A stretch of 7,614 bases of DNA from Inquilinus sp. (GTDB taxonomy: Bacteria > Pseudomonadota > Alphaproteobacteria > DSM-16000 > Inquilinaceae), in contig JABDIP010000581.1 of NCBI GenBank assembly GCA_013003675.1, forward strand, positions 1 to 7,614, written 5' to 3'. The notes below the pieces were generated by a model that did not search any database, was not told where the DNA came from, and worked only from the letters and a program-made list of their open reading frames with translations. Shown in pieces: positions 1 to 5,400 of the stretch (positions are counted from its first letter, which is position 1; each line of letters opens with the position of its first letter). The position numbers and the translations under genes are program-made.

Positions 1-459
1 TTCCTCAAGCCGTGGGAGCCGACCTGGCCTGCCGGCGCGCTGGATCGCGCCGCCTATGGCCGCCGGCTGCGCCGCCAGACCAGCGAGTGGCGGGCGGACG
101 AGGGATACAGCTTCCTTATATTCAGGAAGGCCGACGACACGCTGGTCGGCGGCATCGGCATCACCAACGTCCGCCGCGGCGTCGCCCAGATGGCCTCGAT
201 CGGCTATTGGATCGGCGGTCCCTTCGCCCGCCGCGGTTTCATGACCGAGGCGGTCCGGGCGACGGTCGATTTCGCCACCGAAGAGATCGGCCTGCACCGT
301 GTCGAGGCCGCCTGCATCCCCGCCAACACGGCGAGCCGGGGGCTGCTGGAAAAAGTCGGCTTCGCCCTGGAGGGGACCGCCCGCGCCTATCTCAGGATCG
401 ACGGCGAATGGCGCGACCATCTGCTTTACGCGATCCTGCGGGAGGATTTGGAGGATTAG
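1..459 (+). CDS. RimJ/RimL-family GNAT N-acetyltransferase, 5'-truncated by the window edge
   Basis: The reading frame is open from base 1 to the TAG at 457-459 and shows 152 residues, beginning FLKPWEP. Members of this family transfer acetyl from acetyl-CoA to protein N-termini (RimJ acts on ribosomal protein S5) or to small amine substrates in the cytoplasm. Visible GNAT marks are the GGIGITNV strand (about visible residues 50-57), the SIGYWIG strand before FARRGFMTEAV (about 75-85, the acetyl-CoA pyrophosphate-binding loop), and ANTASRGLLEKVGF (108-121), the typical ending of the fold. The tail (AYLRIDGEWRDHLLYAIL) is typical of RimJ-like enzymes. Full-length relatives have about 190 residues, so roughly 40 are missing upstream. 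The in-frame ATG at 190 lies inside the fold and is not the start. The gene converges on the permease 49 bases downstream. Family assignment is firm; the substrate (ribosomal protein, other protein or small molecule) cannot be told. Confidence 0.9.
   Translation, partial: FLKPWEPTWPAGALDRAAYGRRLRRQTSEWRADEGYSFLIFRKADDTLVGGIGITNVRRGVAQMASIGYWIGGPFARRGFMTEAVRATVDFATEEIGLHRVEAACIPANTASRGLLEKVGFALEGTARAYLRIDGEWRDHLLYAILREDLED
88..103 (+). repeat. 16-bp exact direct repeat, copy 1 (copy 2 at 4021-4036)
   Basis: The 16-mer GTGGCGGGCGGACGAG occurs inside the acetyltransferase frame here and again five bases after the arcC stop. It does not extend on either side. In GC-rich DNA a chance match of this length over 7.6 kb is unlikely but possible; no mobile element is associated with it. 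Confidence 0.3.
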
Positions 460-479
460 GCAGCAGCCTTCAATTTGCC

Positions 480-502
480 CCCGGCGGAGATAAGCGCCTG
501 GG
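480..502. terminator. possible bidirectional terminator hairpin
   Basis: The 49-base gap between two convergent genes holds CCCGGCG (480-486) facing CGCC-T-GGG (495-502). This gives a seven-pair GC stem with one bulged T and an eight-base loop. No clear T-run follows on either strand, so intrinsic termination is only suggested by the position between converging stop codons. Confidence 0.3.
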
Positions 503-508
503 TCCCGC

Positions 509-1732
509 TCACGATTGCCACAGCCGGAGCGCCTCCAGAACAATGAAGGCCACGCTCACGAACACGCCAACCGCCGGCACCCAGCGCGGCACCATGCCCG
601 GCCGTCCGAGCCCCTGCTCACGGCGCTTCAGCCGCCACAGCGACAGGTTGACCAGGGAGAACACGGTCAACACCAGCAGCGACGTTGTCCGGGCCAGCGG
701 TTCGATCGGCAGCAACAGGGCCAGGGCAAGGACCGCCCCGATCACCAGCACCGTGGCCGGGAGCGGTGTCCGGGTCCGCGGGTTCACCATGCCGAGCAGG
801 GCGGGCAACTGGCCCTGCGCGCTCAGCCCGTAGAGCACGCGGGACGCCATGATCATCTGGATCAGGGCGCCGTTGAGGATGGCGAAGATGGCGATCAGGC
901 TGATCGCCTCGCCCGACCAGCCGGTGCCGCGCTGGAATACCAGCGTCATCGGCGCCGCGCTCGCCGCCAGTTCCGCCGGCGGCACCGCCCGCACCGCAGC
1001 CATGGAGAGCAAGACATAGAGCAGCGCCGTTACCGCCATGGTCAGCAGAATGGCAAGCGGCAGGGTGCGACGGACATCCTTCACCTCCTCGGCCACGTTG
1101 ACCATGTCCTCGAAGCCGAGGAAGGCATAGAAGGCAAGCACGGCGCCGGCGAGAATGCCGGCACCGATCCCCACATCGAAGGTCGGGGTCGGCGGCAGGA
1201 TGCCGGGCGCGTGGCCGGCGGCGCGCCAACCGGCCCAGATCACCAGCAGAACGCCGCCGATTTCGATCACCGTGAACAGGCTGGCCAGGGTGACCGACTC
1301 GCGAATGCCCCAGGCCGCCGTCAGCCCCAGCACCAGGACGATGCCGACGATGATGGCCACGCCGGGCAGGCCGACGAAGTCGTGGACATAGCCCACCGCC
1401 CCGTTCACGATGGCCGCCGCCGACACCGTGCCGGACAACGCCACGAGCAGGCCGACGGCCAAAGCCAGCCGATGCGACTGCAACCCCTCCCGAACGTACA
1501 CCGCCTCGCCCGCCGCCCTGGGAAACCGCGCCGAGAGCTCGGCGAAGGACAGCGCCGAGAACGCCGCGAGCAACGAGGCGACCAGGAACGACACCGGGGC
1601 GAAGACGCCGGCATTGCCGGCCACCTTGCCGATCAGCGCGAAGATGCCGGCGCCGATCGTCGTGCCCAGCCCGTACAAAGTGAGCAGCGGCAGCGAAAGG
1701 CTGCGCCGCAGATGTGGTTCCTGTTCGGCCAT
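509..1732 (-). CDS. APC-superfamily amino acid permease
   Basis: This encodes a 407-residue inner-membrane transporter of the amino acid-polyamine-organocation superfamily, most likely importing or exchanging an amino acid or amine. The first helix carries the family signature GLGTTIGAGIFALIG (21-35), whose broken helix binds the substrate carboxyl and amino groups. FPRAAGEAVYVREG (70-83) matches the motif between helices 2 and 3. FYAFLGFEDMVNVAEEVKD (201-219) is the classic helix 6 motif, and SRVLYGLSAQGQLP (297-310) the loop after helix 8. About eleven hydrophobic helices are visible, close to the usual twelve. The start is taken as the ATG at 1732-1730, just before the conserved core. An in-frame TTG at 1768 would add 12 residues, but it has no ribosome binding site and would touch the start of the divergent gene. 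The ATG itself has only a weak GGGCGGCG-like site. It faces the cDPGS-like and carbamate kinase pair across 35 bases, so it may supply their nitrogen substrate. Specificity cannot be read from the sequence. Confidence 0.9.
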   Translation of the reverse strand: MAEQEPHLRRSLSLPLLTLYGLGTTIGAGIFALIGKVAGNAGVFAPVSFLVASLLAAFSALSFAELSARFPRAAGEAVYVREGLQSHRLALAVGLLVALSGTVSAAAIVNGAVGYVHDFVGLPGVAIIVGIVLVLGLTAAWGIRESVTLASLFTVIEIGGVLLVIWAGWRAAGHAPGILPPTPTFDVGIGAGILAGAVLAFYAFLGFEDMVNVAEEVKDVRRTLPLAILLTMAVTALLYVLLSMAAVRAVPPAELAASAAPMTLVFQRGTGWSGEAISLIAIFAILNGALIQMIMASRVLYGLSAQGQLPALLGMVNPRTRTPLPATVLVIGAVLALALLLPIEPLARTTSLLVLTVFSLVNLSLWRLKRREQGLGRPGMVPRWVPAVGVFVSVAFIVLEALRLWQS

Positions 1733-1767
1733 GCCGGCGCCGCCCGAATCGGCTTCAGAGGACGGCA
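1733..1767. promoter_or_regulatory. 35-bp divergent intergenic region with the ribosome binding site of the cDPGS-like gene
   Basis: AGAGGA at 1757-1762 sits five bases before the ATG at 1768 and sets the start of the rightward gene; the upstream in-frame GTG at 1714 has no such site. The gap between the two divergent starts is too short for two complete promoters. At least one promoter must therefore lie inside the opposite coding sequence. I see no convincing -35/-10 pair here. Confidence 0.5.
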
Positions 1768-3111
1768 ATGGTAGCGGCCGGCGAACGTGTGCGCACCGTC
1801 ATCATGGGGGCGGCCGGTCGCGACTTCCATGACTTCAACACGGTCTATCGCGACGACCCGGCGACCGAGGTGGTCGCCTTCACCGCCACCCAGATTCCCG
1901 GCATCGCCGGCCGGCGCTACCCGCCATCCCTGGCCGGCGGGCTGTATCCCGAGGGCATTCCGATCGTTGCCGAGGCGGAACTCGAGGCGCTGTGCCGGCG
2001 CGATCGGGTCGGGCGCGTGGTCTTCGCCTATAGCGACATCGGCCATGCCGCGGTGATGCACCTCGCCTCGCGGGCGCTGGCGGTCGGCGCCGACTTCGTC
2101 CTCCTCGGGCCGGAGCGAACCATGCTGTCGGCGCGTGTGCCGGTGATCGCCGTCTCCGCCGTGCGTACCGGCTGCGGCAAGTCGCAAGTGTCGCGCTGGC
2201 TGTCGGGCAGGCTGGCGGAGCGCGGCGTGCGGGTCGCCGTCATCCGCCACCCGATGCCTTATGGCGACCTCGAATCCCAGGCGGTGCAGCGCTTCGCGAC
2301 CGCGGCGGATCTCGACGCCGCCGGCTGCACGCTGGAGGAGCGCGAGGAGTATGAACCGCATCTGGCCGAGGGCCATGTCGTCTTCGCCGGTGTCGACTAC
2401 GCCCGCATCGTCGCCGCGGCGCAAGCCGAGGCCGACCTGATCCTGTGGGAGGGCGGCAACAACGACTTCCCGTTCGTGCGGCCCGGGCTTCACCTGGTGC
2501 TGGTCGATCCGCTGCGGGCCGGGCACGAGACCGCCTACCACCCCGGCGAGGCGGTTCTGCACATGGCCGACATCGTCGTGATCGCCAAGACCGACACGGC
2601 GGGACCGGAGGCCGTTGCCCGGGTGAGCAGCGCCGCCCGCGCCCTGGCTCCGACCGCCGAGATCGTCGCCGGTGCCTCGCCGACCACGGTTGACCGGCCG
2701 GAACTCGTGGCGGGACGCCGCGTGCTGGTGGTCGAGGACGGCCCAACGATCACCCATGGCGGCATGCCCAACGGTGCCGGTTTGGTGGCCGCCGAGGGTG
2801 CCGGTGCCGCGGCGATCGTCGATCCCCGCCCCTTTGCCGCCCCGGCGATCGGCAAGGCCTATGCGCAATACCCGCATATCGGCCCGGTGCTGCCGGCGCT
2901 CGGCTATGGGGCCGGGCAACTCACCGATCTGGAACGGACGATCGCCGCGGCCGATGTCGACACGGTGGTCGTCGCGACGCCGATCGACCTCGCCGCGCTG
3001 ATCCGCATCGACCGGCCGGTGGCCCGGGTGCGCTATGCCTTCGCCGAACCGGGCGAGCCGCGCCTGATGGCTCTGGTCGACGGCTTCCTCGGCCGGGCCG
3101 GTGCGGCCTGA
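1768..3111 (+). CDS. Cyclic 2,3-diphosphoglycerate synthetase-like P-loop protein (COG2403 family)
   Basis: This 447-residue protein has the layout of the COG2403 'predicted GTPase' family, whose characterised member is the archaeal enzyme that closes 2,3-diphosphoglycerate into its cyclic phosphoanhydride using ATP. Residues 8-115 form a Rossmann-like domain (VRTVIMGAAGRDFHDFN, then GRVVFAYSDIGHAAVM). A nucleotide-binding domain follows, with a Walker A loop AVRTGCGKS (131-139), a probable Walker B/switch strand ADLILWEGGNNDFPF (222-236) and VVIAKTD (270-276), which sits where NKxD would be. The C-terminal part is rich in GAG motifs and ends in a short Rossmann-like repeat (ADVDTVVVATPIDL, 395-408). 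The ATG at 1768 is chosen for its ribosome binding site. The stop TGA shares one base with the arcC start, so the two are translationally coupled. Family membership is well supported. Whether this bacterial protein makes cyclic 2,3-diphosphoglycerate is doubtful: its pairing with carbamate kinase suggests an ATP-dependent activation of another carboxylate or carbamoyl compound. That is inference. Confidence 0.85.
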   Translation: MVAAGERVRTVIMGAAGRDFHDFNTVYRDDPATEVVAFTATQIPGIAGRRYPPSLAGGLYPEGIPIVAEAELEALCRRDRVGRVVFAYSDIGHAAVMHLASRALAVGADFVLLGPERTMLSARVPVIAVSAVRTGCGKSQVSRWLSGRLAERGVRVAVIRHPMPYGDLESQAVQRFATAADLDAAGCTLEEREEYEPHLAEGHVVFAGVDYARIVAAAQAEADLILWEGGNNDFPFVRPGLHLVLVDPLRAGHETAYHPGEAVLHMADIVVIAKTDTAGPEAVARVSSAARALAPTAEIVAGASPTTVDRPELVAGRRVLVVEDGPTITHGGMPNGAGLVAAEGAGAAAIVDPRPFAAPAIGKAYAQYPHIGPVLPALGYGAGQLTDLERTIAAADVDTVVVATPIDLAALIRIDRPVARVRYAFAEPGEPRLMALVDGFLGRAGAA

Positions 3112-4016
3112 TGCGCGTCGTCGTCGCGCTCGGCGGCAACGCCCTGCTGCCGCGCGGCGCCCCGCCGACGGTCGATCTGCAGCGGCGCAACGTCGCCCTG
3201 GCGGCGGCGGCGGTCGGCGGGATCGCCCGCCGCCACGCCGTCGTCGTCACCCACGGCAACGGGCCGCAGGTCGGCCTGCTCGCCCTGCAGGCCGAGGCCT
3301 ATGGCGATGTGCGGCCCTATCCGCTCGACGTGCTCGGGGCGGAAAGCGAGGGCATGATCGGCTATCTGATCGAGCAGGAACTGGCCAACATTCTGCCGGA
3401 GCGAGACGTGGTCACCTTGCTGACCCAGGTCGTCGTAGACGCCGACGACCCGGCCATGGCGTCCCCCAGCAAGCCGATCGGCCCGGTCTACCCACGGTCG
3501 AAGGCGGCGGCGCTGCGCCGCCGCGGCTGGGCGGTTGCCCGCGACGGCGACCATGTCCGCCGTGTCGTGCCGTCGCCGGAACCGCGGCGCATCGTCGAAC
3601 TCAGGGCGATCCGCCTGCTGGTCGAGGCGGGCGTGCTGGTCGTCTGCGCCGGCGGCGGCGGCATCCCGGTGATCGAGACGCCAAGCGGCGGCCTAGCCGG
3701 CATCGAGGCGGTGATCGACAAGGATTTGGCCGCCTCCCTGCTCGCCGCCGCACTCGGCGCCGAGGCCTTGCTGCTGCTCACCGACGTCGACGCCGTGCAA
3801 GCTGGCTGGCGAACGCCCGCGGCGCGGCCGATCCCGCGGGCAACGCCGGCGACCCTGCGCGGTCATCGCTTCGAGCCTGGCTCGATGGCACCCAAGGTGG
3901 AGGCCGCCTGTCGATTCGTCGAGACGACCGGCGGTGTCGCCGGGATCGGCGCGCTGGCCGACGCGGCCGCGATCCTCGCCGGTGAGGCCGGCACCATGGT
4001 TGCGACCCGGGTGTGA
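3111..4016 (+). CDS. arcC: Carbamate kinase
   Basis: This is a complete 301-residue carbamate kinase, normal length for the family, which interconverts carbamoyl phosphate plus ADP with ATP plus carbamate in the cytoplasm. In catabolism it makes ATP from carbamoyl phosphate. Amino acid kinase family motifs appear in order: ALGGNAL (6-12), THGNGPQVG (47-55), ESEGMIGYLIEQEL (78-91), SPSKPIGPVY (118-127) with the conserved lysine, CAGGGGIPVIE (179-189), AVIDKDLAASLLA (200-212), LLLTDVDAV (221-229) and GSMAPKVEAA (257-266). All the glycine-rich nucleotide and phosphate loops look intact, so the enzyme should be active. The start ATG overlaps the previous stop codon by one base and lacks its own clear ribosome binding site, so translation probably depends on the upstream gene. 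No ornithine carbamoyltransferase, arginine deiminase or oxamate/allantoin pathway gene is in the window. The source of carbamoyl phosphate is therefore unknown; the partner protein and the divergent permease are the only local clues. Confidence 0.95.
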   Translation: MRVVVALGGNALLPRGAPPTVDLQRRNVALAAAAVGGIARRHAVVVTHGNGPQVGLLALQAEAYGDVRPYPLDVLGAESEGMIGYLIEQELANILPERDVVTLLTQVVVDADDPAMASPSKPIGPVYPRSKAAALRRRGWAVARDGDHVRRVVPSPEPRRIVELRAIRLLVEAGVLVVCAGGGGIPVIETPSGGLAGIEAVIDKDLAASLLAAALGAEALLLLTDVDAVQAGWRTPAARPIPRATPATLRGHRFEPGSMAPKVEAACRFVETTGGVAGIGALADAAAILAGEAGTMVATRV

Positions 4017-4020
4017 GGAC

Positions 4021-4036
4021 GTGGCGGGCGGACGAG
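4021..4036 (+). repeat. 16-bp exact direct repeat, copy 2 (copy 1 at 88-103)
   Basis: This second copy of GTGGCGGGCGGACGAG is non-coding and starts five bases after the arcC stop codon. Its 3' half overlaps a separate 10-base word, CGGACGAGCC (4029-4038), which recurs in inverted orientation at 6722-6731 upstream of the cyclase. Confidence 0.3.
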
Positions 4037-4059
4037 CCAACCCGGCCAAAAGGGGTCGG
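4037..4059. terminator. weak hairpin after arcC
   Basis: CCAACCC (4037-4043) faces GGGTCGG (4053-4059) across a nine-base loop, starting 21 bases after the arcC stop. On the plus strand one A-C pair is mismatched; on the minus strand all seven positions pair, one as G-U. No T-run follows in either direction, so a terminator role is uncertain. Confidence 0.3.
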
Positions 4060-4127
4060 TATCAACGCTCCTTGGTATTTGTAGACGATACGATGGAGGC
4101 ATAGAGGCAATTGCGCTGTTCTTTGCG

Positions 4128-4167
4128 GCGCCAGTTGGCGCGTAGGGACGACCGCGAGTTGCGCCAA
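4128..4167. repeat. three alternating GCGCCA/TGGCGC arms able to form competing hairpins
   Basis: GCGCCA (4128-4133), TGGCGC (4136-4141, preceded by T at 4135) and GCGCCAA (4161-4167) alternate in orientation. The middle arm can pair with the first across two bases, which is too tight for an RNA hairpin without opening some pairs, or with the third over seven pairs and a 19-base loop. In DNA the first two make a perfect 14-base palindrome-like site. It could be a protein-binding site, a transcription end structure or chance in GC-rich DNA. Confidence 0.3.
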
Positions 4168-4214
4168 ATCGGCCTCTGCGGCGAGGTCAAATCCGAGACG
4201 CCCCTACCAAACCA

Positions 4215-4235
4215 ATGGTGCTTGAGCTCCACCAT
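4215..4235 (-). terminator. possible terminator hairpin after the bactofilin-like gene
   Basis: On the minus strand, about 19 bases after the stop codon, ATGGTG and CACCAT form a six-pair stem around a nine-base loop that itself contains the palindrome GAGCTC. The following bases are only moderately T-rich (TGGTTTGGT). It is the best termination candidate for the cyclase operon, but weak. Confidence 0.25.
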
Positions 4236-4253
4236 GCCCTGCCCGAGCTACAT

Positions 4254-5396
4254 CTAATCTGCAGTCGACTGCTTGACGTTGCGAAGCTGGAGCATGAGCG
4301 CGCCAAGACCGGCCGAAGTCGCCAGGAACACCGCCAGCGGGCCGAGCAGCGGGATGAGCCCGACGATGGCAAGCAACAGGAGGCCCGCCGCAAGGGCTGC
4401 CACGCGCGTCCAGAAGGAGATATCCGCGCTCCGCCCGATCAGCTGTGCGCCCCGGCGCCCGAGCGCGCCCGCCGCCACCAGAAACCCGATGAACAGCGCG
4501 ATGACATAGAACGCGCCCAGCACGATCGTGATCGGAATTCCGATAATGCTGATCCCCAGCACGATGATCGCGATCGGGCAGGCCAACAGGATCAGGCAGC
4601 CCAGGCCGAGCGCCTGCCAGGGGTTGCTGCCCATTCGCTTCGCCGGGCCCGTCGCCGTATCCGGAAGGACCAGGATCTGCAGGGCGCCCAACAGGAATAG
4701 TCCGAGCAGGAACATCAAACCGAACGCGCTGATACCGGCAAAGGCGTGGCCAACCAATGTCCTCGGTGCCTCGGTTCTGATGAAGACGATGTCCCCCAGG
4801 ATTTCGGCGCCCGGCTCGATCGTGGCTTCGTCGATGCTGCGGTATGTGAAGTCGCCGGCGATGCGCGCGGCTGATGCGACGACAATCGACTCGCCCACCA
4901 GCTCCACATCGCGCCCGACGGTGCCCGCAAGGCGAATGTCGCGGGCCGCGGCGCGCAGGTCTCCAGCGACGGTCCCGAGCAGTTCCACGTCCTCGGCCGC
5001 CAACCAGGCGTTGCCTCCGATCACCGTGTCGGCGGGCACAGAGATCGTAGCGGCGGCGGCCATCAAATCCCCGCCGATCTTCGCGGCGGGCGTCAATGTT
5101 TCGCCAAGGATTCGGACATCGCCTTCGATCGTGCCGCCGACGACGACGTCGCGGCCGATCGCAAGAATATCCTGCGATATCTGTCCGCCAATGACGACCG
5201 TCTCGCCGAAGGAAACAACATCCCCGGTTACCTGACCATCGACGGTGACCGTCTCGCCGCCGGCGACCACGTTCCCGTCGATCTGACCGTATTTGACCAC
5301 GACCTCACCGAAGTCCTGCGCCAGACCGGCAAAGCTCGTCAGCAGGATCAGCGCGCCGACAGCGAGCGGCATCAACGATGTTTGCGGCTTGACCAT
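4254..5396 (-). CDS. Secreted, membrane-anchored bactofilin-like (polymer-forming cytoskeletal) beta-helix protein
   Basis: The 380-residue product starts with a signal peptide (hydrophobic 8-25, likely cut after AGLA near residue 27). Residues 30-205 form a repetitive region of short hydrophobic strands and GD/GG turns, for example TVTVDGQVTGDVVSFGETVVIGG, SQDILAIGRDVVVGG and ARDIRLAGTVGRDVELVG. This pattern, with rungs of roughly 18 residues, is that of the bactofilin right-handed beta-helix, which polymerises without nucleotides. The C-terminal half (about 218-362) holds four or so membrane segments, including LMFLLGLFLLGALQILVL and PIAIIVLGISIIGIPITIVLGAFYVIALFIGFL. Classical bactofilins are cytoplasmic and lack these, so this belongs to the longer exported type, with the helix probably facing the periplasm. 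The ATG at 5396 is preceded by GGGAG (5405-5409, minus strand) at eight bases; an in-frame ATG at 5411 has no such site. It begins four bases after the cyclase stop, so the two genes form an operon. A role in envelope shape or a membrane scaffold is inferred. Confidence 0.8.
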   Translation of the reverse strand: MVKPQTSLMPLAVGALILLTSFAGLAQDFGEVVVKYGQIDGNVVAGGETVTVDGQVTGDVVSFGETVVIGGQISQDILAIGRDVVVGGTIEGDVRILGETLTPAAKIGGDLMAAAATISVPADTVIGGNAWLAAEDVELLGTVAGDLRAAARDIRLAGTVGRDVELVGESIVVASAARIAGDFTYRSIDEATIEPGAEILGDIVFIRTEAPRTLVGHAFAGISAFGLMFLLGLFLLGALQILVLPDTATGPAKRMGSNPWQALGLGCLILLACPIAIIVLGISIIGIPITIVLGAFYVIALFIGFLVAAGALGRRGAQLIGRSADISFWTRVAALAAGLLLLAIVGLIPLLGPLAVFLATSAGLGALMLQLRNVKQSTAD

Positions 5397-5400
5397 GACA

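Larger units (their letters stand above)
4017..4253. other. non-coding convergent region between arcC and the bactofilin-like gene
   Basis: These 237 bases hold no credible gene; ORFs crossing them are short or antisense shadows of arcC. The stretch from about 4060 to 4260 is noticeably richer in A and T than the arcC side. It contains several short inverted repeats, listed separately, but no long T-run typical of a strong intrinsic terminator. Confidence 0.6.

Noticed and set aside
12..833. 273-codon plus-strand ORF running from the acetyltransferase into the permease
   Set aside because: It is out of frame with the GNAT motifs and antisense to the permease; its sequence is Arg/Pro-rich and lacks any domain.
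515..1774. 419-codon plus-strand ORF over the permease
   Set aside because: It is an exact antisense shadow of the permease, dominated by Arg, Gln, His and Gly, with no domain or hydrophobic pattern. Long antisense frames are expected in GC-rich DNA.
1633..2919. 428-codon minus-strand ORF over the cDPGS-like gene
   Set aside because: Its Arg/Gly/His-rich sequence has no recognisable motif, and the opposite strand has a clear P-loop protein. It would also overlap the permease start.
3111..4016. arginine deiminase pathway operon
   Set aside because: Only carbamate kinase is present; the neighbours show no arginine deiminase or ornithine carbamoyltransferase motif.
4017..4253. possible small gene or small RNA between arcC and the bactofilin-like gene
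   Set aside because: No start with a ribosome binding site and reasonable frame was found. The hairpins are weak and lack T-runs, so no RNA gene can be supported.
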